Origin: Rhipidocladum racemiflorum
Taxonomy: Eukaryota > Streptophyta > Magnoliopsida > Poales > Poaceae
Assembly: GCA_036346355.1 (NCBI GenBank)
Contig: CM070584.1
Coordinates: 49,683,097-49,747,096 of the forward strand
Reading direction: 5' to 3'
DNA: 64,000 nt
The notes under the pieces are model-generated. The model was not told the DNA's origin. It ran no database searches and saw only the letters and a list, made by a program, of their open reading frames with translations. The first letter of the stretch is position 1. The number at the start of each line of letters is the position of its first letter. Of the stretch, positions 21,715 to 32,331 are shown in pieces. The position numbers and the translations under genes were made by a program.

Positions 21715-22470
21715 AAGCGCGACGCACACCGCGCGTGTGAACAACACGTTTTTTTTTTCCGGAGAAAAAACAGGCCACTAAAACATTTTTCTCATGCTCC
21801 AGAGAGTAAACGGATCACGAAAATAATTTTTTCGGGAAAAACGGAGAAAGCGCGCCGCGCGCGCGAACGGAAAATATTTTTAGTTTTTTTTTCGGAGGAA
21901 AAACAGGCTACGGAAACATTTTTCGCATGCTCCGGAGAGCAAACGGATCACGAAAATATTTTTTGCGGGAAAAACGGAGAAAGCACACACTGTAACGGAA
22001 TTTTTTTTTTTTTTCCGAGAAAACAAAGCACTGAAACATTTTTCGCATGCTCCGGAGAGCAAACGGATCATGAAAATATATTTTATGGAAAACGGAGAAA
22101 GCGCGCAACGAAAAATATTTTTTTTTCTGAGGAAAACAGATTTACTTTAAACATTTTTCCCATACTCCGGAGAGTAAACGGACCGCGAAAATATTTTTTT
22201 CGGGAAAACGGAGACATGACTCGAACGAAAAGTCCAGTGGACCTATTTGTTATAATTCAACTGCTCGCTATTTCGAATAAGTAAGAAAGGGCTCGCTTGA
22301 GATTTGTATTTAGCGGAGGCTCTTTGTGTAAAATAGCGAACGGAGGACCTAAACGCGAACCACGAAAAAATATTTTACGCTCACAGAAAATTAAAAAGGA
22401 TCTTTTCGTAAACATAAAGGATCTATCCGTAATTCCTAAGAACCGGAGGGTTTTTTGCAAGAAATAGAGA
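21715..22470. repeat. Second copy of the GC-palindrome and oligo-T repeat family
   Basis: It has motifs like those of the 4850-6600 array: a GC-rich start (GCGCGACGCACACCGCGCG), T-runs, GGAGAAAAACAGG, and CATGCTCCGGAGAGCAAACGG repeated four times with changes. A closing module matches 5550-5700 (GGACCTAAACGCGAACC, then GGATCTATCCGTAATTC). It is non-coding and lies just upstream of the RPL7A promoter. Confidence 0.6.
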
Positions 22471-24315
22471 GAGAGAGTGGGGGGTGACGTGGGGGCTTCT
22501 CCGGCCGGAAAAGCTTCCGCTAATGTTTGGCTCAAGATGAGTTGGTACGAGTTGAAAATGGTCATCTTTTTTTTTTCTCTCATCTTTAAAAAAAATAACG
22601 TACTGGTATACAAACCATATGGTAAAAAAAAAATGATCGTATATCTCTCTTTATACCCACATCCAGTTCCCTAATCGAACCATTACCCACTCTCCCCTCT
22701 CCATGGTGACTCAAGAGTGCAACTGCTTTTGTAAATACATGGCGGTAGTCCGTCATCCCTCTCCTCCTCTAAAAAGCAACACACCAATATATAGGTTGCG
22801 GACCACGACACACTCCCCACCTCTTGCGAATAAAAAGAAAATCAATCGCATCTCTTTTTCCACCTGCACTTCTCTCTCTGTTGGGCTATTTTTTTTGTTT
22901 ATTTCTTTCCGCGATAACTCAACGATGTAATTTTATTTCTATAAATATCTCATAATTTAATTATTTGGTTAAAAATAGGTTTCCACCGCAACGAACTGAC
23001 CTCGTTTGGTTAGTCTAAATCAAGATGCAAGTACGCGACACACCATGAGGTGTAGCCGTGTAGGGCCTCATGGACATGCCACATGGTACAGGTATCCCAC
23101 AAGTTGTCGATGCCTCACCACGTATATATTGGATCATTGCATGTGGGTTGGGTTAACTGCTCGAGAATAATAATGCGAGATGGCTGGCCTGGAGTTTCTG
23201 TCTTCGCCAGCAGTAGCACCACTATTACGTACCTCCAACAAGTAGAGTCATTTTCGTAGTAACTTGTCGATCTGTGAACGTCGGGAAAGGCCGGCCTTTC
23301 GTCGGCGTCACCTCGCCGGCGTCCAAACGGGGACGGCGAGCCGGACTCCGGACCGGAGCACCTCATTCCCTCCGCCCGAGCGGTGGAGTAGAGCGGATGG
23401 TAAATGAGCTCACCGCAGGGGCCACCTCCTCACAGCCTGACATGTGGCCCGTGTTTGTGAGCCAAGGTCGTTCTCGCGGTGGACTTGTACCACCAACCCG
23501 CCCATTAATCGCCCCCTCCGGGTTTCCAGAAATTTTAAATTAAGCCTCCCAGGTCCCAGCTCGGCAGACGGCCACCTATCTAGATAGGATGGGATTCCCT
23601 AATTATTGCCGAATTGTTATGGGATCCAATGAAGGCTTTGTATAGAATTAGAAGCCCTATGTAATCGTCATCTTTGCACTCTGTGATAATCATGCATGGA
23701 ATTGCTAGGTAGGGTAGACAAATACAGTCCTGCCTTGTACTCTAGAATCTAGATATTTAAGATATGCTGTGGTGAGCTTCTTACGGCTGAGATTACGGAT
23801 ATCACATGTATAGTAATTTTTGATTTACTGCCTTAATTAACTAAACAAATTACTAAGTCGTATTAAATATAAACAGATCAATTTTTTTCTTAAGTAATTT
23901 TCGTTATATTTATGTAGAATTATGTACTACCTAATGACTTGTTGTTAAGTATAAAGATTGTAAAAATAACAAATAGAACCGAATTGCAACGAGAACCATG
24001 GTGGAACCCAGCATAGGGCGAGGAAGAACGAAAACAGCATGGAAGAACTAGAAAATAATTTGGGGCACATGTACATCTACCTTTCCTTCCATGCAGCCAA
24101 TGAGGAAAGGAAAGAAGCAAAGATAAAAGGAAGAAGAGATTTCGGCTATCTTCAAACAAGTAAAGAGATCACTAAAACTTGGCAAGAAGAGATTATTTTC
24201 AAATTATAATAGTTTGTTTCCAATCTTTTGATATTATTTCAAATTAGATTGGTAAGTGCACATTGTAGGTACTGTTTATTCACACCCTCTCTCATATATA
24301 ATTTTTTTAAATACA
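22471..24315. other. Intergenic stretch without recognised gene
   Basis: AT-rich with T- and A-runs, and a short GC-richer patch near 23270-23400. No exon series or repeat structure is recognised on either strand. Confidence 0.35.
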
Positions 24316-24490
24316 GACCCTGTTTGGCAGAGCTTCAGATCTCATCTCCACCTCAGATCTAAAATTTATAGGCTAAACTAAAGTGAATTAAGTTTATATT
24401 TTTATTCTCAAATGTAAACAAGATGACCCATCTAAACACTCTTGATATACCACAACTCCAGCTCCACAGGCTCTGCAAAACAGAGCCGTA
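24316..24490. mobile_element. PIF-like MITE, sibling of the element at 32332
   Basis: It begins GACCCTGTTTGGCAGAGC and ends GGCTCTGCAAAACAGAGCC. Its interior matches 32332-32457 (GTAAACAAGATGACCCA, then CTAAACACTCTT) and continues directly into ATATACC and CAGCTCCA. At 32332 this same point is interrupted by another element. This copy is therefore a natural empty site for that insertion. Confidence 0.65.
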
Positions 24491-25823
24491 ATCACGACTT
24501 TTCAGATTAAAAGATATATTCTCGATTATATGGCTGTGTTCGTTAGTGTTTACGGGTCTGAGTTATCATTTTCGTCATCGCAAGATCGGATCGCCCCTTA
24601 ACAAAAACTTAAAAACTACGTCGGTAAACCCAAAAAAATTCTTCTGAAATCCGCATGCATAAAAAAGCCAACTACTAAGTAAGCATTTTACCGAAAAACG
24701 AAAAAGAAAATAAGTTCACATGGATATATCATGATATCCTCCACAATGAAAGACGTCCGCGAAAGCAAAAGATTATGGCCGCAAAGCAACGTGTGCACAC
24801 AGGAATAGCATTCCTATCCAAGCATGATACAAGAACGTGATACCCAATATGTGCAGGTACCCGAATGCAATTGTCGCATGCCAAGTAAAATTCCAAAACA
24901 CAATAACAGCACCAGGACACCAACTCCACGGTATAACTCGTCGCGGAGGCGCCCCCACTCGCTGCCGAGTCCCGACGGAAGCCCATTCCAAGACCCACCG
25001 CAGCGACCGAAGCGACAGCGAACTGCTGCCTTCCACTGCCGCGTCGCGTCGGCGGCGTCTCCCTGCCGCCTCGCTCTCAGGTAACCCATCCCCTCACCTC
25101 CCCCCCACCCCCCCACCCCGGGGGGGGGGTCGTTTATCCTCCTCGCGATGGCGTTGTGTTAATGATTCGGATCTAAGTGTGGCAGAATACGGTGTTCCTG
25201 CGCTTCGTGTTGATTCGGTTGCTGACTGGAGTGAGGTACTGATCTTGGCGAATTATATTGTGTTGGTGCCTCTACTGGATGTTTTGCCTTTTTTTATTGT
25301 GATTTAGGGTTCTTAATTAAGTAGTATAATTGGTAGTGAGTACAGTAAATGTACTCTTACATGATTCATCGGTACCAGTGAACTATCATTTGTTCATTTT
25401 TTGTGCTTTAGAGGTTATTCTGAATTTGGGGTGTGCCTTAAATTGTTCTAGTATGAGGCTTCCAGTGATCTATACCTAGGGAAATTTGGATCAAGTAGAG
25501 AGTGATCTATACCTAGGGGAATTTGGATTAAGTAGAGCTCCACAACACCCCATTGTAGTTGATTTGATTCTCTCTTTCATGGGAGTGGTTTCGTTGTCGA
25601 TTAACTTTGATGAAAGTTAATCTAATGGAACTATCTATATTGTAGCATTTGTTGATTACGATATGTGCATTGTTGTTTTGTTGTTTGATGGAATGGTTGA
25701 CTACAGCTGGACCGTATGTTTATGGAAAATGCTCCACACAATTATCATAGATGATCCATTGTCTTCATGTTGTTCTTATCTCCTTTTCTGCCAATCCTCT
25801 ATGCAGGGTGTGAATAACTGAAT
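24491..25823. other. Upstream region and 5' leader of the TOG gene
   Basis: The region before the TOG start has a GC-rich patch (24940-25140) with a likely untranslated exon ending at 25080 (CTCTCAG before GTAACC). An intron then ends at 25806 (CTATGCAG), followed by the coding exon. C- and G-runs near 25100-25130 are low complexity. I cannot fix the transcription start. Confidence 0.45.
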
Positions 25824-27770
25824 ATGTCAGAAAACGCGTTGAAAGATCTCAATGTAGCTCAATCCGCGGAGCTGGAGAAAAACAAAGATAATTCTCTGAA
25901 ATACTGCATCACCAAGCCTGTGTTGAACTGCAACAGATGCGTCAACAAGGAAGAAAATGCTCCACCTGCATGTCATGATGCTGTGACTAATGGATGTGAA
26001 TCTGGAAATGCAGATGTTGAGTATATTGATTCTAAGAATCTGACAGATCTCCCAGATGTTGACGCTAGCCTTAGTGTATGACAGCTGTTCATATTCATGA
26101 TTTTTCTGCCGGAGATTTGACATTTTTTTTTCAGATTCTTAAAGCCCTAAGATTTGCCATTTCCTATTGTTTGGCAGACTTTAGTTACAAGGTTGGATTC
26201 AAAGGATTGGGTTATGACATGTGAAGCTCTTAACAATGTTCGTCAGTTGGCTATATATCACAAAGAAATATTGCAGGAGCTGCTGTACGTTTTCTCCCCA
26301 GTATATTCCATTCAAAGTGCCTCGTGTTTTTGGGCAAACCTTTTGATAGGTTCAGACACCATTTATCCATGCCCGATGCTACAAAATTATATCACATCTC
26401 GTCTATTAATTGCTTGCTATAAATTATTTTAATTACAGGGGACCTTTAGTTCCTCTTATTGTGAAATCTGTAAAGAATCCAAGGAGTGCTGTCTGTAAAA
26501 CTGCGCTCATGACGTGTGCTGACATTTTCAAGGCATATGGTGACATAATGGTCGACTCAATTGACCCATTGGTGTGTATTGCCATTCTCAAATATTCTAT
26601 TCATGATTTCACTTGTTTAGTTTTCATGTGACGATTTCCTGTACGAACTAAGAAGCCTCTAAACATCTTCTGTCAAATGTGTTCACAGCTAGTGCAGCTA
26701 TTTCTAAAATCTTCACAAGATAAGCGCTTTGTTTGTGAAGCTGCTGAGGCAGCCCTTATATCAATGACAAACTGGATCTCCCCTTCCATACTGTTACCAA
26801 AAATGCAGCCCTACCTCAAGAACAGGAATCCACGAATTCGAGCAAAAGCATCAATTTGTTTCAGCAAGAGCATACCACTCCTTGTAAGTAAAGGTCTGAC
26901 CTGAAAATTTATTTACGATCATGGCTTTTTTTGCTCCAATTTTTATCTGGTTATCTCAAATGGAACCTAAGAGTGGCCAAAGATTAATTCAATACAGCTT
27001 GTAGTTCTCTTTTCTGATGTTCCAAGTGTACTAGATAGAGATGGATAGTTTGACCTCCATGTGAGCTATTCTTCTCTATCCATGGGCTTAGTTAGAGATT
27101 ACATTCAAATTCTTCCAGAGCATTTTAGTTTATTTGGATATGTAGATGCAGGGTTTCAATTTCCGTGTCATAAGATGGAGCTGGAGCTTGGCCAAACAGT
27201 GATTCTAGTGCTTGTGGTCGAGATTTGACATGTTGAGAATATTAAGATGGCAAACGTATGGTTATATGTTCGCACCTTTCCAGTCATTTTTAATAGGGCG
27301 ACATTAATTGGAGATTGAGCATATTAATTTTGTGTAGCGTTGATCTGCATGTACTAACCACTCTGGGTTCTTGTTCTAATACGAGGGATACAACATCACT
27401 TCAATTGTTTCACAACAATGACCTATTTTCTGTCCAGGACGTGGATGGGATCAGAGAATATGGAATGGATAAGCTCATCCAGATTGCAGCAACCCAGCTT
27501 AGTGACCAGCTTCCTGAATCAAGGGAGGCTGCTCGCAAATTGGCATTGGAGCTACAAGAATTCTACGAGAAGTCTAGAGCCTCAAGTTCTGGCGAAAATG
27601 ACGGCACACCTGCGGCCTCACCAGAAGCTGAATCATGGGAGGTTTTCTGCCAATCAAAGCTTTCCCCATTAAGCGCCCAGGCAGTCCTTCGTGTGACATG
27701 TACAACAAAAGAGGCTGTAACTGTGGGCGTCACCTCTGCTCCGAAAGAAGGCGTGTCCATGGGTTGCTAG
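25824..27770 (+). CDS. TOG/HEAT-repeat (CLASP-type) protein, five coding exons
   Basis: Proteins of this family use HEAT/ARM helical repeats and often bind tubulin or other partners. The precise role of this single-domain plant type is not known to me. Exons 25824-26075, 26178-26284, 26439-26571, 26689-26883 and 27438-27770 join in frame to 339 residues. Residues 1-84 are low complexity and poorly conserved in type. The helical repeats start at TLVTRLDSKDWVMTCEALNN and include VPLIVKSVKNPRSAVCKTAL, CEAAEAALISMTNW and YGMDKLIQIAATQLSDQLPE. The C-terminal 70 residues are Ser/Thr-rich. No breaks are seen. The start is the first ATG after the leader intron. Confidence 0.85.
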
Positions 27771-28176
27771 CATCAGGGGGGTAGTAGATGCAATGAGGTC
27801 GCCATTTTCCGTCAGATTCACCTTTTCCTGTACATGGTTATGGTTGCTCCTTCATCGTTACATCCAATCGGGCATCTGTTCAGCGTCGGTTCAAGAGTGA
27901 TTAGGTGTGACCTGCGGTGTTAATATTGGTGCAAGATATATATCTGCTATAGTTTGACTGTATAATCCTTTTGCTCCACTACTTGGTATTGATTTGTCAG
28001 GCGAATGCAAAATTTTTTCCACCGTTCAATATTACTAGTCCCTTTTGGTCTTGTGTTTTTTCGCATGGCAGTGTACTTGGTTCCATTTCTGTGCCTCGCT
28101 ATTACTGCAATCCATTATCATAGTTGCTTTATGTACTGTGTTGCTGAAAAGTACTCGTAGATTACACTATGATGGG
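27771..28176. other. 3' region of the TOG gene
   Basis: Probably the 3' untranslated region and short intergenic DNA. No separate feature is recognised. Confidence 0.4.
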
Positions 28177-29878
28177 TGCAAAATTTTGGAATAATTGTAT
28201 CGTATCGGATCACCACACCTTTTATTTATAACATTGAGCACAACTTTATATTAACTCTCCCTCCCAAAATGGACATAAGATAACAATCATACCATCTTGT
28301 TACATAATACAATATTCTTACTAAAAATTTACTTTCACTAAACCTATAGCCAACACAATGACAAACATCATAATCACAACATCCACCTTTACTAAATTTG
28401 CCTATATGAAATCACGATTGACACAACCTCTAAGACTATCGTCCTTGCCGTTCATACCACTCATGCCATACCCAACACCGTCACATAGACCCTACATTCG
28501 ATTGTCATCACCTACACCACCGATCATATTATGCACCATGATTCATCACCTTAACTAACTCCAACACAGTCTCAACTAACATCAAGTTCTTCGTCTTCTT
28601 CGTTACACCGGCAGTATTGGTCTCCTTCATCTCTACTCATATACTTAGACAGTTAGACCTTTGCCTCCATCGTCTCCACCTATAGTCCCTAATCACCCTA
28701 GCCTCCACCACCTCTCCCAACATGCTCTCGATCACCTTGACTTCCACCACCTCTCATAACATACCTCCAACCATCTTGGCATCTGCCTTCTATCAGACCA
28801 TCATTTGTTGCACCTCTCCACCAACACCGCCTCTAGCGTCAACATCAACATCCCGATAGCTACCACCAACATCAAAATCATAGCCATAACCTCCATAGAA
28901 GCTACCACCAGCTCCTACTCCCGCTATCAACACCACCATCAGCACATGCCCAACATGACATCTAGGTTTGCCACCCAACACCAATACCACGAATGCCACA
29001 TCTTGAGCAATCATGGATTCATGGCCTCTATAATGCCTTGAACCACTATCACCATCGTAATACCTTCCACCATAACCTCCATTACCACCTCCGTAAAGGC
29101 CAACACTGACTCAACCATCACATTAAGCAACATCAAACCAAACTCTATAAAGCATGTGCGACATCCTTGTGCACCTAACCAAGCAACCTAAAAACACTTC
29201 CTAATCTTTCTCCTCCTGCAAGGCATACATAGCCTCACAGCAAACAACTATCCACAAAAAAACTACACCTTCTCTTCTTTTTACAGGCTCTTCCCTCTCT
29301 CTCCAAGCAAGCAAGAGCAAAGCAACAACCACACACTCGCACATTAGATTGGATTAAGTGAACATCCATAAAATTCAAACCCAAGCAACACAAAATCGAC
29401 TTCCTTCTTCTCTCCGTGCTACTGCAACACAATAGCACACCTAGTCCACCTCAAATCAACAGCCCACTTTTCTCCTTTGATTCGATGTTTTCACGTACCA
29501 AGAACACAGATAAGCATCAACAGATTTCTTCTCTTTCTCCTTGTCTAGATCCAATTCTTCTCTATCTTTTTTCCTTTTTTTTTTCTTTTTTTTTTCTCTT
29601 TTTTTTCACCCCATTCTTTTTTCTTAGCCGGCATTCTCTTCTCCCTTTTCTTCCTCCCTTGGCCGTCTCTTCCTTCTTCTCTCTTGTGCGATGTGGTTGC
29701 GGCGAACCATGCATGATGGGACATTGGCGGCTGGCAGATCGACTGATGCTGATGATGACGGGATCCGCTCAAGGTGAGTTCTTTTTTTTTCCTCTGTTAG
29801 GGTTTTGATGGCTCTAATACTATGTAGAATTTTAGAACAATTGTGTGTCCTATCAAATCACCACACCATTTATTTATT

Positions 29879-30018
29879 AGAGGTGCTTCTATATTTTTCT
29901 TTTTAAAATTATACAAATATTAAAGTATGAATAAAAGATAGATAGTGATTACTTACCCTTTCATTTGCTTCAAAATTTGTGCAATTTGTATTAGGAAGGA
30001 AAGCATAGAAGCACCTCT
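29879..30018. mobile_element. 140-bp MITE nested in the copia-like LTR
   Basis: The ends AGAGGTGCTTCTAT and ATAGAAGCACCTCT are perfect inverted repeats. Both flanks read TTTATTTAT, a 9-bp duplication that fits Mutator-like insertion, though the AT-rich flank makes the exact length uncertain. It interrupts the LTR at 29823-30203. Confidence 0.65.
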
Positions 30019-30102
30019 CTTTATTTATAATGTTGATTACAATCGAATTACAATTAGACTCTCTTTATTTATAATGTTGATTACAACCGAATTACAATCA
30101 GA
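30015..30102. repeat. 44-bp tandem duplication in the LTR
   Basis: Two adjacent units carrying TTTATTTATAATGTTGATTA, then CGAATTACAAT, differ by a couple of bases. Confidence 0.8.
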
Positions 30103-30203
30103 CTCTATCCTAATTTGACTATAACTTAAATCCTGTTCCTAACACGATTTTGAGTCACACACGACTCGAACACTTATTAATCTCTAATCCTAACTATCCA
30201 ACA

Positions 30204-30666
30204 ATGAGGTTGACATAGCGGCGCCGGCACGGCGGTTGCCGGCTTGATACCGGATTGCTTTTAAAATCTTCAGCGCCTAGTTTGTCGAGGTATGTGACTC
30301 GTATACTTCTACTAAGTGGTTTCATCGGTGTTGTCATGTTTGCCGGGGCAACTTCTCTTGCCGCTGTGTGCATATTTCTGTCACGACAGTTTTCTCGAAG
30401 TGATACGTACATTAATTCTTGATTAATACAGTAGCTTCACGAGAGGAAGAACCAACTGAGCGACTCTAAATATTGCTTAAACTTATGACGCTAAATCCCA
30501 CTGTATATGTACACAGTATTACTACATGAAACCAACATCACAACTGCAGTAATAACATTCACAAGAAGACGACCACGGATGATGCGTGCATCGGCAGTCG
30601 GCACCTATACAATTTGTGCACGGATTCAAAAGAAAACATGACAAGAACAGCTGAACGCTCAGCTCG
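30204..30666. other. 3' side of the SAUR gene
   Basis: Likely includes the SAUR 3' untranslated region. No other feature is recognised. Confidence 0.35.
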
Positions 30667-31065
30667 TCAGCCGACGATCATCGGCGGCCTCCCGCCAGGA
30701 ACCATCGCCACCATCCGGTGCGCCGAGTGCCCCCTCACAAGGCCGCCGCACTTGACCGTCGTCTTCTCCTCGGCCATCTCCCGCTCGATCTTCTCCAGGA
30801 CGCCGACGAACGCCCGGGCGTCGCACGGCAGCTCGAGCGGCCCGTCTGCCACGTACCCGTACTCCTCCTCGGCCTCCTCCAGCAGCGCCCTGAACAAGGG
30901 GTGGTTCACGCACTCCGTCCGGACGACGAACCGCTCCCTCGCCGCGCCGCTGCCGCCGACGTACACCGCGAGGCGCCCCTCCGGCGGCTCGTGGCCCTTC
31001 TGCTTGGACAGGCACCGGTCCAGGGTCTTCATGATCAGCCCCTTCCTCACCCCTCTCTCCTTCAT
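30667..31065 (-). CDS. SAUR: SAUR-family auxin-responsive protein
   Basis: SAURs are small, quickly induced auxin-response proteins. Many promote cell expansion by inhibiting PP2C-D phosphatases and so activating the plasma membrane proton pump. This is a single uninterrupted frame of 132 residues, the usual intronless form. The core runs from about residue 28 to 95: PPEGRLAVYVGG, then RERFVVRTECVNHPLFRALL, EEEYGY and GPLELPCDARAFVGVL. The Pro-Glu-Gly and NHPLF motifs are diagnostic. The gene is GC-rich, in contrast with its AT-rich surroundings, which is common for grass intronless genes. Target phosphatase and tissue cannot be inferred. The start is the first ATG (KERGVRKG follows). Confidence 0.9.
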   Translation of the reverse strand: MKERGVRKGLIMKTLDRCLSKQKGHEPPEGRLAVYVGGSGAARERFVVRTECVNHPLFRALLEEAEEEYGYVADGPLELPCDARAFVGVLEKIEREMAEEKTTVKCGGLVRGHSAHRMVAMVPGGRPPMIVG

Positions 31066-31387
31066 GGCTTCTTCAACACAAACGCTTAGCTATGAACACG
31101 GTGAGTATATAGTTATTATTAGTAGTACTGATTACTGAAAACTGAAGTTTGCTAGCATGTAAGCCGGCCTTCAGGCTCTCCATCATAGTAGAGCTGATCA
31201 AAGTGTTGGCCGGCCTTATCCTTTTGGTGTCATTGCGAGTGTTTAATTGGTGCACCTTTTGTGACATCAAAGGAGTAAATTATCGAGAAGGTTAGTCAAG
31301 TTTGGATCATTGGATGTTAAGAGAGGGCCTGAAGGGTATTGCACCGTATATATACTGCACTATGTGGGGCTTGCTTCTTCTATTATT

Positions 31388-31459
<72 letters not shown>

Positions 31460-32328
31460 TTAAGATTAGGAGTAGATGGTGAGATTTGTGGTCTCCCTGC
31501 CCTACAATTAAATACTTGATGATTAATAGGTACTTTGTACCTTGAGTACTTGCATTGTCCACATATTGCATAATGGAGTCACAAGTGGCGTTTTCAGTTG
31601 TTTCCTCACAGAATCAGAGAATTGTGTTGTCATATATATGGCCATTTTTTAGACCGTGTTTCCTGCAACCAGAGTACATTGCAAGGTTAAGATTGTAATT
31701 TAATGTCTCGACTGCGATTGATAATTGATGAACAACATGTCCTGATGTGCTTGACTGTAATACCAACAAAAGTCAGAGACGCAATTGACACTACCGAATG
31801 TTCTTAGCTAATTCAAAAACCAGATGTTTACTCGAGCAGGAGTCCACATCACCTCATCGTCAACTCAAGTAGTGGTCCAATGGCTTAAGGGCAATAATGC
31901 ATTTGATCTAAGATTGTAAGCTAATGTCGCTTGATTGGTTGCAAGCTGACTTGGAGCGATGCATCGGTCAGCAAGTTTTAGTGAAACTCCCCAACCATGA
32001 CTTGTTTACTAATACCTTTTCATGATGCACTTTTCCAGTTTATCAGTTTGCATCGAGATATGCTTGCCAGATTCTGAGACCTGCACATCGACATGCAGTG
32101 CCCAAGGGTTTAACACCTGGATCTGTGCATGTCTTAATCCAGTAAGATTAGTTTAGGATTCTTGTCTTCGATTTCTGGTGCCCTAGTGAGACCTAGTCAC
32201 CTAGACCGATAATTGCATAGCAGGAGAGAAGAAGAAAGTTAAAAAAAGGGGGATGATTTGGAGGTATGGAGTAGAAGATTGCCCACACGTCATTGTTTGG
32301 ATTATACAATATAATTTACTGCTGTCAT
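31066..32328. other. SAUR upstream region and intergenic DNA
   Basis: It holds the putative SAUR promoter. A TATATAG motif is near 31105. The dinucleotide repeat is annotated separately. No other gene is recognised. Confidence 0.35.
31389..31455. repeat. Compound (TG)n(AG)n microsatellite
   Basis: About 20 bp of TG is followed directly by about 46 bp of AG/GA. It is likely length-variable. Confidence 0.95.
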
Positions 32329-32331
32329 TTA

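Larger units (their letters stand above)
28177..30203 (-). mobile_element. Non-autonomous copia-like LTR element, minus strand
   Basis: The minus-strand 5' LTR is 29823-30203, beginning TGTTGGATAGTTAGG and ending AAATTCTACA. A primer-site-like TAGTATTAGAGCC (29810-29822, close to the tRNA-Met type TGGTATCAGAGCC) follows. A partial, diverged second LTR lies at 28177 to about 28260, sharing GGATCACCACACC against AAATCACCACACC and TTTATTTAT. The 1.5-kb interior has no gag or pol. It is pyrimidine-rich (29540-29690) with simple CCACCA/ACCATC composition. It is best seen as a truncated LARD- or TRIM-like element. The small open frames inside are not supported as genes. Confidence 0.5.

Noticed and set aside
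28358..29041. Thr/Ile/His-rich frames
   Set aside because: They arise from simple ACC/ATC composition inside a non-autonomous LTR element and have no recognisable domain.
30718..31138. Plus-strand frames opposite SAUR
   Set aside because: They are shadows of the GC-rich SAUR coding sequence on the minus strand.
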